Source: Gammaproteobacteria bacterium
GTDB taxonomy: Bacteria > Pseudomonadota > Gammaproteobacteria > Steroidobacterales > Steroidobacteraceae
Reading direction: 5' to 3'
Assembly (NCBI GenBank): GCA_003162555.1
Contig: PMNQ01000058.1
Coordinates: forward strand, 12,511-22,496
DNA length: 9,986 bases
Under the pieces are notes generated by a model. The model saw nothing but the letters and a program-made list of their open reading frames with translations. It searched no databases and was not told the origin of the DNA. The translations under genes and the position numbers were made by a program. The stretch's first letter is position 1, and every line of letters begins with the position of its first letter. Positions 1-6,295 of the stretch are shown in pieces.

Positions 1-546
1 CACCTGCTGTTCACCGACGACTCGGCCATGTCGCTGACGCACGTGCACCACGTGGTGCTGGTGCGTGATCCCTACGACTGGGTGCTGGCGCGCGCGCGGT
101 TCTTTCTCTCCGATACCTTCAAGGGCCCGGTCGATCACCTGAAGTCAGGACGCGCTTCGGTCGAGGAAGTGCTGAACATGATGATCCTCGGCATCCACGA
201 CAAGGTGCCGAACATGCAGGAAATCTTTCTGCACAACGCCGTAGGGTGGCTTGGCACCAAAGCGCGGCTCGTGCGCTACGAAGACCTGGTGCAGCAGCTC
301 GGGCAACTCGACAGCAGCGCAGCCGAGGAATATTTCCGCGAACTGCTGCGCGCCTGCGGTATCGGCGTGGTGCCGGGTGACTGGCGCGAGCGCGTCAGGA
401 TCGGCTCCGATCGCAAGCAGAGCGGCACTGCCCGCGAGAATCTCAGCAAGATCGCACTCGCGGTACCAGCGGAATTGCCGCCGATGCAGCGGCGGCTGGT
501 CGAGCTGACCGCGCCTGGGCTGCGAGCAATCCTCGGCTATAGCTGA
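1..546 (+). CDS. Sulfotransferase-like protein, C-terminal part (5' end outside window)
   Basis: The reading frame is open from base 1 to a TGA at 544-546, so at least 181 C-terminal residues are present. The first ATG at 28 is internal: the frame continues upstream and no ribosome binding site precedes it. The segment HHVVLVRDPYDWVLARARFF (codons about 46-105) matches the 3'-phosphate-binding motif of PAPS-dependent sulfotransferases, an Arg-(Asn/Asp)-Pro on a beta strand followed by a helix. A VRYEDLVQQ segment (about 271-297) and a terminal AILGYS resemble the usual 'YEDL...' and '...LGY' endings of bacterial sulfotransferase domains. Family members move sulfate from PAPS to a hydroxyl or amine of a carbohydrate, lipid or peptide; the acceptor here is unknown. 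Oddity: the Ser normally eight residues after the motif Arg is Ala (codon 88-90). The N-terminal PAPS 5'-phosphosulfate loop would lie outside the window, so activity cannot be judged. Family moderately sure; function unproven. Confidence 0.66.
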   Translation, partial: HLLFTDDSAMSLTHVHHVVLVRDPYDWVLARARFFLSDTFKGPVDHLKSGRASVEEVLNMMILGIHDKVPNMQEIFLHNAVGWLGTKARLVRYEDLVQQLGQLDSSAAEEYFRELLRACGIGVVPGDWRERVRIGSDRKQSGTARENLSKIALAVPAELPPMQRRLVELTAPGLRAILGYS

Positions 547-578
547 GGCCGCGCCAGCGCGGCCGCGGCGACCCGCGG
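547..578. terminator. GC-rich overlapping hairpins between convergent genes
   Basis: Between the stop codons of the sulfotransferase-like gene and the peptidase gene lie only 42 bp. They hold GGCCGCGC-CA-GCGCGGCC (547-564), a perfect 8-bp stem, which overlaps a second inverted repeat CCGCGG-CGAC-CCGCGG (563-578). The position suggests a bidirectional transcription end. No T-run follows on either strand, so it is not a canonical intrinsic terminator; it could act with Rho or simply as a 3'-end stabilising structure. Confidence 0.35.
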
Positions 579-588
579 CAGCCGCAGC

Positions 589-2610
589 CTACAGGCCGCC
601 CGCGCAACCCTTATTTAAATAGTCATCGATGCCGTGCAGCACGTCGGCGTAGTTCTGCCGCGTCCACGATGGGCCGTGCGCAAAATCCTTGAACTCGCGA
701 TAGGTCACGTCGCGCCCCGCGCCCCTGGCCTTCGACACGAACCACTCCGACTGCTTGATCGGCACGGTCTGATCGCGGTCGCCGTGGAACACGTAGATGG
801 GAATGGAAATCTGGTCAGCCTTGCTCAAGGGGCTCAGGCCCTTGACCGTGCCCCCCTGCCGGTCGCGAAAATACGGATTGGTATAGAACCGCGCCCAGAT
901 GCGGTCGATGTCGGAAACGCCCGCGCCCGCGATCGCACATTTGTACAGGCCGTTCGGACGCACGGCGGCTGCAAACGCCGCGTAGCCGCCGTATGAGAAT
1001 CCGAACATGGCGATGCGGCCCGGAATGGCGATCTTCTGATCCATCAGCCACTTTGCGCCGTCGTCCTTGTCGTCCTGCATCTTCTGGCCCCACTCCGCAT
1101 CGCCGGCGAGCCAGAGCTTTCGCCCCCAGTCCGCCGACCCGCGGTACTGCGGTTGCAGCACCGCGCGGCAGCGGCTGGTCAGCATCGGCACCCACATGAA
1201 GTAATCGAATTCGAGGCCGTCGCGCGCCCAGGGTCCGCCGTGCGGCAACACCACGGCCGGCCACGGGCCCGCGCCGCACAGCTCCTTGCTCGGCGTGTGC
1301 AGAAACGCCGGAATGTTCAAGCCATCGCGCGCCTTGTAATAGACCAGGTGGCTCTCGCCGAGCGCGGCCGAATCGATGCCTGGATAACTGCGGGACAGCA
1401 GCACCAGCTTCTGGCCGCGCAACAGGTAGAAACTGACCGGCTCGGTCGGCGAATCCACGGCGATCACGGACACGGAGCGATCGAGCGTGGTGCTGACAAG
1501 GCGCCAGTTGCGGCCGATGCGCATCGGAACTGTCGCTGTGTCGCCCGTCGCGGGGTCGACCAGCTGCTGCGGCGCATCGGCAATGCCGAACGCGGGACTC
1601 AGCTGGCGATCCAGCGCCTGCATCCAGTCGGACACGTAATACATCTCGCCCTCGGCCGGGCCGTTGAATCCGAAAGCGTCGATCTCGCCGAAGTGCCCGC
1701 CCTGCACGCGATTGACACGGATCGAGGCGGCATCGAAGAACTTGTGTTCGAACACCGCGTTGCCAAGTTTTCGGTTGCGCACGTCGTATTCGAAGATCGC
1801 GGCCTTATCGCGACCGACGTTGCTTTGCACGTAGGCAATGTCCGGGTTCTTCGAGAAACCCACCACTTCGACCACGTCGCGGTCCTTGGCGTAGGAGCGG
1901 AAATGTTCCTCCCAGCCATTGCTGACGGGATTCCGGAATTCGGTAGCGACGTAGGCGCCCTTGGTGTCGGTATCGAGCAGGGTTCGTGCCCGCACCACCC
2001 CCTCGAGGTCGGTGACATAACCGCCGGTGTTGTCCTGCTTGCGCTGGATGCGCTCGGCGCGCCCCGACTGCACGTCCACCTTGTATATGTCGCCCTGATT
2101 GACGCCGATGTCGTTCACGACCAGCACGTGCTCCGGATCGTTGGGGAGGTTGTCGAGGATCGAGGGTGCCGATTCCGCCTGTTCGATTTCCTCGACCTCG
2201 CTCCGGGCCGCCGGTTGCTGCAGTGGTTCGCGCCAGTCCTTGCCGGCGAGATCGGTGAAATACAGCTTGGTGACGAAGGTCTTGGTGGTCTTGTCGAAGT
2301 GCTCGTCGAATGGCTGCCACATGCGCACCGCCAGCACATCGTTCTTGATGAAGGTGACGCCGAGGATCTTCATCTGCCGGCTGCCAATCTGGGTGGGCTT
2401 GTTGGCCAGTGCGTCGGTGTCCCAGACCAGGATGGTGCGGTCCTCGCCGTGGGCCTCGAGGGCGGCCAGGTGATGGCCGTCCGGCGACAGGCTGAAGCTC
2501 GACATCGCGGGGAAGGCTGCCATCACTTCTATAGTGGGAGGTGTCGGCCGCGTGTCGGCAGCGGCCACTGAACCGAGACCGAGCAGCAGTGCGGCTAATG
2601 CGATACGCAT
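589..2610 (-). CDS. Exported S9-family (prolyl oligopeptidase-like) serine peptidase
   Basis: A 673-residue protein with a Sec signal peptide, MRIALAALLLGLGSVAAAD, probably cut near residues 19-20, so it acts in the periplasm or outside. The N-terminal two thirds fit the beta-propeller of S9 peptidases, for example FSLSPDGHHLAALEAHGED near the start. The C-terminal third is an alpha/beta-hydrolase: the nucleophile elbow GFSYGGYAAF places the catalytic Ser at about 539 (codon 996-994), HGDRDQTVP gives Asp at about 613, and DFAHGPSW gives His at about 645. Order and spacing match family S9, and PHGGPWARD upstream fits the oxyanion region. The length is normal. S9 enzymes cut short peptides, often after Pro or, in acylaminoacyl and dipeptidyl types, near the N-terminus; the exact specificity is not readable. 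Start choice: ATG at 2610 has GGAG 7 nt upstream and begins directly with the signal peptide, so the in-frame TTG at 2634 is rejected. It is divergent from TBDR1, which supports a role in processing imported peptides (inference). Confidence 0.93.
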   Translation of the reverse strand: MRIALAALLLGLGSVAAADTRPTPPTIEVMAAFPAMSSFSLSPDGHHLAALEAHGEDRTILVWDTDALANKPTQIGSRQMKILGVTFIKNDVLAVRMWQPFDEHFDKTTKTFVTKLYFTDLAGKDWREPLQQPAARSEVEEIEQAESAPSILDNLPNDPEHVLVVNDIGVNQGDIYKVDVQSGRAERIQRKQDNTGGYVTDLEGVVRARTLLDTDTKGAYVATEFRNPVSNGWEEHFRSYAKDRDVVEVVGFSKNPDIAYVQSNVGRDKAAIFEYDVRNRKLGNAVFEHKFFDAASIRVNRVQGGHFGEIDAFGFNGPAEGEMYYVSDWMQALDRQLSPAFGIADAPQQLVDPATGDTATVPMRIGRNWRLVSTTLDRSVSVIAVDSPTEPVSFYLLRGQKLVLLSRSYPGIDSAALGESHLVYYKARDGLNIPAFLHTPSKELCGAGPWPAVVLPHGGPWARDGLEFDYFMWVPMLTSRCRAVLQPQYRGSADWGRKLWLAGDAEWGQKMQDDKDDGAKWLMDQKIAIPGRIAMFGFSYGGYAAFAAAVRPNGLYKCAIAGAGVSDIDRIWARFYTNPYFRDRQGGTVKGLSPLSKADQISIPIYVFHGDRDQTVPIKQSEWFVSKARGAGRDVTYREFKDFAHGPSWTRQNYADVLHGIDDYLNKGCAGGL

Positions 2611-2617
2611 GAAAAGG

Positions 2618-2621
2618 CTCC
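2618..2621 (-). promoter_or_regulatory. Shine-Dalgarno site of the S9 peptidase gene
   Basis: Read on the minus strand, GGAG (2621-2618) lies 7 nt before the ATG at 2610. It decides the start in favour of this ATG over the upstream TTG at 2634, which has no such site and would add eight residues in front of the signal peptide. Confidence 0.75.
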
Positions 2622-2817
2622 GGAACGGCTGCAATGGTGGGGCGCGATCACATCACATAAGCGTGCCACGGGGCAATCGCTCGCGCCGCGCGCCGCGCCG
2701 CATTTGCTCTGGCGCAACAGCACGTTTCACTTGGAAGAAGCCCTGATCACATGATAGTGTCCGTTTCGTTACAGTTGCCTGGCCGCTGGGGAGCCGCCGG
2801 GCGACTTCAAAAAAATC

Positions 2818-2823
2818 AGGGAG
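2818..2823 (+). promoter_or_regulatory. Shine-Dalgarno site of TBDR1
   Basis: AGGGAG ends 6 nt before the ATG at 2830, preceded by an A-rich unstructured tract (2810-2815). The TTG two codons upstream (2824) directly abuts this site and so is too close to be the start; the ATG is used. Confidence 0.85.
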
Positions 2824-2829
2824 TTGAAA

Positions 2830-5800
2830 ATGCGCAGTCCATTTGCCGGAAGTGGCATTGCTTTGCTATTGGCCGCTTCAATGGCGGCATATGCCGCCGA
2901 CGAAACACCCGCTGCCACGACGCCAGCCGCGGCCACCACCCCTTCGGTGGTGGTCGAGAAGAAGGCGGTCGTCAAGGAAGCGACGACCTCCGCGGCCCCG
3001 GAGCAGATCATCATCACGGGATCGCGCATCCGCCACGACACGTTCACCTCTGATTCACCGATCCAGGTGATCACGAAGGACCAGTCAGTGCTGGCCGGCC
3101 TGACCACCACCACGGAAGTGCTGCAGGGCTCTACGGTTTCCGGTGGCTCCAACCAGATCAACAACTACTTCGGCGGCTACGTGACCGATGGCGGCCCGGG
3201 CGCCAACACGCTTAGCCTGCGCGGCCTCGGCGCGGTACGCACGCTGGTGCTGCTCAACGGCCGGCGCCTGGCCCCGGCTGGCACACGCGGCTCGGTCGGT
3301 TCGGCCGACCTGAACGTGCTCCCATCCGCCATGGTCGATCGCATCGAGATCCTCAAGGACGGCGCGTCCTCGATCTACGGTTCGGACGCGGTAGCAGGCG
3401 TCGTGAACATCATCACTCGCAAGGGCGTCAAGGACTTCACGGCGGAGCTGACGCAGGAGTCCACCGAGGACGGCGGCGGCGGGCAGACCACGTTGTCGCT
3501 GACCGGTGGCCACTCCTGGGACCGCCTAGACATCAGCGGCAGCCTCGAGTTCTACAACCGCAAAAACCTGGCCGTTGGCCAGCGCGATTGGGCGAGCTGC
3601 CCGACTTCTGCGTTCACCGATCCGACCACCGGAACCTGGTCCGGCGGTTCGATTCTGGATCCGATCACGGGCAGACCCAAGTGCTTCCCGGTCGGCGGCG
3701 ATTTCGGCACGGCCTCACTGGCCAACAACTACATCGCCGCGGTCGTAGACGGGACCCATACTCGCTGGACTCCGGATCCGACGGCAACCACGAGCCTGAT
3801 TCCCGGCTGGCGCAACGTCAACAACTTCGCCGATCGGCAGGGGTTCGCCCCCTCGCTGCTCACTGAGTCGCTCATTTCGCCGACCCGCAACTGGACCGCA
3901 TTCCTGAACGGCTCCTATGACCTGCATGCGCTCGGCAACGGCGAACTGTATTTCGAGCTGCTGTACGACCACCGTGACTCTACCCAGATCGGTGCGCGCC
4001 AGCTGTCGCTCGACTACCAGCTCGATTCCAACTTCAATCCGCACCCCTTCGTGCCGATCGACATCTACAACGCCATCTGCTGCGTCCTGACGCAGAATCC
4101 GCGCGGTGACTACGTCGAGGCCCGGGCCTTCGTTTCCTGGGGCAACGACTACACCCGTGAACAAGTCGGATTCTCCCGTGTCGTCGGCGGACTGCGTGGC
4201 GACCTGCCCTTCGGCAACTGGCGTTACGACGTCAATGCGACTTTGAGCCGCTCGCAGGCTTCGTACACTTTTCAATCCTTCTTGACGGACCGTATCTACA
4301 ATTCGACGTATGTGGTACCGGTCACCGGCACGACAACAGCGCCGACTCGCACGGTCGATGGCGTCACCTATACCTGCGCCAGCAATATTGGCAGCTCGAA
4401 TCCGAACTGCGTGCCTGCGCCGCTGCTCGACGCCAGCTTCCTGTCCGGCAACATAGATCAGGCTTACCGCGACTATGTGTGGCAGAACATCACCGGCCAC
4501 ACGACTTATGACGAGAACACGGTGGATGCGAACATCGACGGCAGCTTCTTCAAGATGCCGGCTGGTGACGTCCGCGCTGCGTTGGGACTCGAAGTGCGCA
4601 GCCTGAAGCTGGATGACGAACCCGCGCCAGATATGATCGCCGGCAACCTCTACAACCTGACCAGTGCGGGCATCACCAAGGGCAAAGATGCGGTGCGTGA
4701 GATGTTCGGTGAAATCGAGGTTCCGCTGCTGCGCGGTCTGCCGATGGCCGAGAGCCTGACGATCAACCTGTCGGGCCGCTATACGGACTACAACTCCTAC
4801 GGCTCCGATCGCACTTACAAGGCGGGAATCGGCTACACGCCGGTCAAGTGGCTGAAATTCCGCGCCACCAAGGGCAGTTCATTCCGCGCTCCGGCGCTGT
4901 TCGAACAGTACCTGTCGCCGACCTCCGGGTTCTACCCGGGATCCGTGGATCCCTGCAGCGATTACGGCCAGCGGGACCCGGCATCGATCATCTACATCAA
5001 TTGCGCCTCCGAGGGCCTGCCGATCAACTACACCAACAACAACGGTGTGACGGTGTACTCGGCCGGCGGCGCGGCATCGGGAATCCACAGCGAGAAGTCG
5101 CATGCCGACACGGTCGGCATGGTGCTGCAGCCTTCGCTCCCGGCCCGGGTGGGTGACCTGGCATTTGCCGTCGACTGGTGGCGGATCAACGTCGGCAACC
5201 AGGTGGCGCAGATCGGTGCCATCAACCTGCTGAACCTCTGCTACAACGATCCGCAGTTCCGTGCGGGCGGTAGCTATTGCGCCTTCAGCTCGCGCGACAG
5301 CAACGGCGACATCACGGTGAACGACAACTACCTGAACATCGCCACGCAGGTCGCCGAGGGCGTCGACTACAACTTACGTTACACGCGCAGCATCGGTGTC
5401 GGCGAGTTCCTCGCCGACCTGCGCGCGACGCGTTACCTGCGCCAGGACCAGCGCGTGCTGCCCACCGACCCGCTCGACAAATTCAATGGCACGCTGCAAT
5501 ACCCCTCGTGGGTCGGCGACGCAGACCTGCGCTACAAGTGGAAGGCCTACACCCTGCGTTATGGCCTGACCTACGTGGGTGCCATGAACAGCAACGACTA
5601 CCTGGGCGTCGGCCCCACCGTGGATCCCTTCTACAATTTCAAGGTGGGTTCCTACATAAGTCAGGACGCCTCGTTCAGGTACGAGAGCTCCAACAAGTGG
5701 GAGGTCATCGCGGGCATCCGCAACCTGACCAACGAAGCTCCGAAGAACGTCACTGCGGGCGCTTACAACCGCGCCGGCAACTCGCTTCTGTACAGCGGCT

Positions 5801-5850
5801 ACGACTACTTTGGCCGCCGAGGCTTCGTGACCTTGTCAGTCACGTTTTAG
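2830..5850 (+). CDS. TonB-dependent outer-membrane receptor (TBDR1)
   Basis: A 1006-residue outer-membrane active transporter powered by TonB-ExbB-ExbD. Residues 1-22 are a Sec signal peptide (GIALLLAASMAAYA, cut before ADE). Residues 23-57 form an Ala/Thr/Pro-rich linker with a KKAVVKE patch. EQIIITGSRI (58-67) is a TonB-box-like motif. The plug follows (about 68-200), with LSLRGLGAVRTLVLLNGRR (128-146) and DGASSIYGSDAVAGVVN (177-193). The rest is the 22-strand barrel, including FRATKGSSFRAPALFEQY (677-694), IRNLTNEAP (963-971) and the C-terminal LSVTF whose final Phe is the usual BAM assembly signal. There is no N-terminal STN signalling domain, so it is a plain transporter rather than a sigma-regulatory transducer. 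Ten Cys occur in five close pairs (257/285, 417/418, 516/527, 709/725, 804/817), probably in extracellular loops. Substrate unknown; the divergent S9 peptidase hints at peptides. Its own terminator follows 30 bp downstream. Confidence 0.96.
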   Translation: MRSPFAGSGIALLLAASMAAYAADETPAATTPAAATTPSVVVEKKAVVKEATTSAAPEQIIITGSRIRHDTFTSDSPIQVITKDQSVLAGLTTTTEVLQGSTVSGGSNQINNYFGGYVTDGGPGANTLSLRGLGAVRTLVLLNGRRLAPAGTRGSVGSADLNVLPSAMVDRIEILKDGASSIYGSDAVAGVVNIITRKGVKDFTAELTQESTEDGGGGQTTLSLTGGHSWDRLDISGSLEFYNRKNLAVGQRDWASCPTSAFTDPTTGTWSGGSILDPITGRPKCFPVGGDFGTASLANNYIAAVVDGTHTRWTPDPTATTSLIPGWRNVNNFADRQGFAPSLLTESLISPTRNWTAFLNGSYDLHALGNGELYFELLYDHRDSTQIGARQLSLDYQLDSNFNPHPFVPIDIYNAICCVLTQNPRGDYVEARAFVSWGNDYTREQVGFSRVVGGLRGDLPFGNWRYDVNATLSRSQASYTFQSFLTDRIYNSTYVVPVTGTTTAPTRTVDGVTYTCASNIGSSNPNCVPAPLLDASFLSGNIDQAYRDYVWQNITGHTTYDENTVDANIDGSFFKMPAGDVRAALGLEVRSLKLDDEPAPDMIAGNLYNLTSAGITKGKDAVREMFGEIEVPLLRGLPMAESLTINLSGRYTDYNSYGSDRTYKAGIGYTPVKWLKFRATKGSSFRAPALFEQYLSPTSGFYPGSVDPCSDYGQRDPASIIYINCASEGLPINYTNNNGVTVYSAGGAASGIHSEKSHADTVGMVLQPSLPARVGDLAFAVDWWRINVGNQVAQIGAINLLNLCYNDPQFRAGGSYCAFSSRDSNGDITVNDNYLNIATQVAEGVDYNLRYTRSIGVGEFLADLRATRYLRQDQRVLPTDPLDKFNGTLQYPSWVGDADLRYKWKAYTLRYGLTYVGAMNSNDYLGVGPTVDPFYNFKVGSYISQDASFRYESSNKWEVIAGIRNLTNEAPKNVTAGAYNRAGNSLLYSGYDYFGRRGFVTLSVTF

Positions 5851-5853
5851 CAA

Positions 5854-5870
5854 ACCGCGCCAATAGCGGT
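5854..5870 (+). other. Small hairpin ahead of the TBDR1 terminator
   Basis: ACCGC (5854-5858) and GCGGT (5866-5870) pair around a 7-nt loop, starting just after the TBDR1 stop codon and ending 9 bp before the main terminator stem. It is short and could be chance; it may shield the mRNA 3' end. Confidence 0.3.
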
Positions 5871-5879
5871 GAGAAGACC

Positions 5880-5915
5880 AGGGCGCCCCCGCAAGGGGGC
5901 GCTCTTTTTCTTGTT
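5880..5915 (+). terminator. Intrinsic terminator of TBDR1
   Basis: GCGCCCCC (5883-5890), a GCAA tetraloop (5891-5894) and GGGGGCGC (5895-5902) form a perfect 8-bp GC stem. It is extended by G-U, G-C and A-T pairs to 5880/5905. TTTTTCTTGTT follows directly. GNRA loop, GC stem and U-tract make this a textbook Rho-independent terminator, which separates TBDR1 transcription from TBDR2. Confidence 0.95.
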
Positions 5916-5918
5916 GGC

Positions 5919-5948
5919 GACCGAATGTGTATCGTTTATACAACGGTC
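5919..5948. repeat. Interrupted inverted repeat downstream of the terminator
   Basis: Outer arms GACCG (5919-5923) and CGGTC (5944-5948) enclose inner arms TGTAT (5928-5932) and ATACA (5938-5942) with a 5-base CGTTT centre. The inner repeat alone is a possible protein-binding site; the whole could fold as a 5+5-bp RNA hairpin with an asymmetric internal loop. Function unknown. Confidence 0.4.
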
Positions 5949-5950
5949 TT

Positions 5951-5960
5951 AAAGCGCTTT
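5951..5960. promoter_or_regulatory. Possible LacI-family operator core
   Basis: AAAGCGCTTT is a perfect 10-bp palindrome with central CG that fits the AANCGNTT core typical of LacI/GalR-family operators, which in proteobacteria often control TonB-dependent receptors for sugars. The flanks (T on the left, C on the right) do not extend the symmetry. It lies 336 bp upstream of the TBDR2 ATG, which is far for a simple repressor site. No regulator gene is in the window, so this rests on the motif only. Confidence 0.3.
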
Positions 5961-5991
5961 CCGCCTCTTCGCGGACCTGAAATCCGTAGCA

Positions 5992-6007
5992 CGTTCGGCT
6001 CGTTCGG
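5992..6007 (+). repeat. Short tandem direct repeat CGTTCGG x2
   Basis: CGTTCGG occurs at 5992-5998 and 6001-6007, a 9-bp period with one CT between copies. It could be a pair of half-sites on one face of the helix or chance in GC-rich DNA. Confidence 0.3.
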
Positions 6008-6056
6008 TCATAGAGCTGATTCCCTGTCGCGGCCGAAAGCCCGGCGCGGTCATTTA

Positions 6057-6080
6057 TGTTGTATGACAACAACACGTTGT
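6057..6080. promoter_or_regulatory. Overlapping TTGT/ACAA palindromes, candidate operator upstream of TBDR2
   Basis: TGTTGT-ATG-ACAACA (6057-6071) is a perfect 15-bp inverted repeat (6-bp arms). It overlaps a second one, ACAAC-AC-GTTGT (6069-6080), so three TTGT-type half-sites sit in 24 bp. The core TTGTATGACAA resembles the TNGTNNNACNA pattern of GntR-family operators. It lies immediately before a possible -35 element. The binding protein is not known. Confidence 0.45.
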
Positions 6081-6105
6081 AGCGTCACCGAAATAGGTGT
6101 CTAAT
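6077..6105 (+). promoter_or_regulatory. Weak sigma70-like promoter candidate for TBDR2
   Basis: TTGTAG (6077-6082), a 17-bp spacer and TCTAAT (6100-6105) give an acceptable but imperfect promoter overlapping the right edge of the palindromic operator. TAATAT (6115-6120) is an alternative -10, and TTGGAA (6131-6136) with AATACG (6153-6158) an alternative promoter that shares its -35 with the TBDR1 candidate. I cannot choose by eye. Any of these predicts a leader of roughly 130-185 nt. Confidence 0.3.
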
Positions 6106-6235
6106 ACGCGCCACTAATATCCGGCAGGATTTGGAACACGCGCCTTTCAGCCAATACGGGCTGCGCGTACCGCCAGGGGATCCGCCGGATGCTTGGGAGA
6201 TTTGATCGCATTTGATAGTCAATCGCGGCGAGCCA

Positions 6236-6257
6236 CGCGTACCCACTGGGGTACGTG
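6236..6257 (+). promoter_or_regulatory. Leader hairpin close to the TBDR2 ribosome binding site
   Basis: CGCGTACCC (6236-6244), loop ACTG and GGGTACGTG (6249-6257) pair as a 9-bp stem with one G-U pair. It ends 26 nt before the Shine-Dalgarno site. With no T-run it is not a terminator; it could affect translation or mRNA stability. It lies outside the gene if the ATG at 6296 is used. Confidence 0.45.
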
Positions 6258-6283
6258 CCAGCTGCCCGGCTCATCACATCAAT

Positions 6284-6289
6284 AGGGGA
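6284..6289 (+). promoter_or_regulatory. Shine-Dalgarno site of TBDR2
   Basis: AGGGGA ends 6 nt before the ATG at 6296 and decides the start. The ATG at 6292 is out of frame, and the in-frame TTG at 6212 lacks a ribosome binding site and would put 28 non-signal residues before the exported N-terminus. Confidence 0.82.
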
Positions 6290-6295
6290 CCATGC

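Larger units (their letters stand above)
2611..2829. promoter_or_regulatory. Divergent promoter region between S9 peptidase and TBDR1
   Basis: These 219 bp separate the two divergent start codons, so promoters for both genes should lie here. For the + strand the best candidate is TTGGAA (2731-2736), a 16-bp spacer and GATAGT (2753-2758), giving a leader of about 65 nt; the -10 match is only 4 of 6. Next to it is TGATCACATGATA (2744-2756), an imperfect palindrome. A second GATCACAT occurs at 2646-2653. A GC-only stretch (about 2681-2700) lies in the middle. No convincing sigma70 promoter for the minus-strand gene could be picked by eye. Confidence 0.4.
5916..6295. promoter_or_regulatory. Long regulatory leader region upstream of TBDR2
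   Basis: A 380-bp gap without a credible gene: open frames here lack start sites and ribosome binding sites. It holds several inverted repeats and candidate operators listed separately. The sequence is clearly more AT-rich between about 5924 and 5960 and between 6050 and 6120 than the flanking genes, as expected of promoter DNA. I recognise no riboswitch; the B12-box, expected for a cobalamin-controlled receptor, was looked for and not seen. Confidence 0.6.

Noticed and set aside
1153..2571. Long + strand open frame (472 codons) opposite the S9 peptidase gene
   Set aside because: Its translation is His/Arg/Ala/Val-rich with no domain, as expected of the antisense of a high-GC gene; the minus-strand frame has a full catalytic triad, signal peptide and ribosome binding site.
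2824..2829. TTG start for TBDR1 two codons upstream
   Set aside because: It directly touches the AGGGAG site, leaving no spacing; ATG 2830 is at the normal distance.
5277..6104. + strand open frame crossing the end of TBDR1 and its terminator
   Set aside because: It is Arg/Pro/Gln-rich out-of-frame sequence, runs through the terminator and has no ribosome binding site.
6212..6295. N-terminal extension of TBDR2 from an in-frame TTG at 6212
   Set aside because: It lacks a ribosome binding site, would place 28 residues including two Cys before the signal peptide, and would put the leader hairpin inside the gene; ATG 6296 has AGGGGA at ideal spacing.
5916..6295. Riboswitch (for example cobalamin) upstream of TBDR2
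   Set aside because: No B12-box or other known conserved core could be recognised; only simple hairpins and palindromes are visible.
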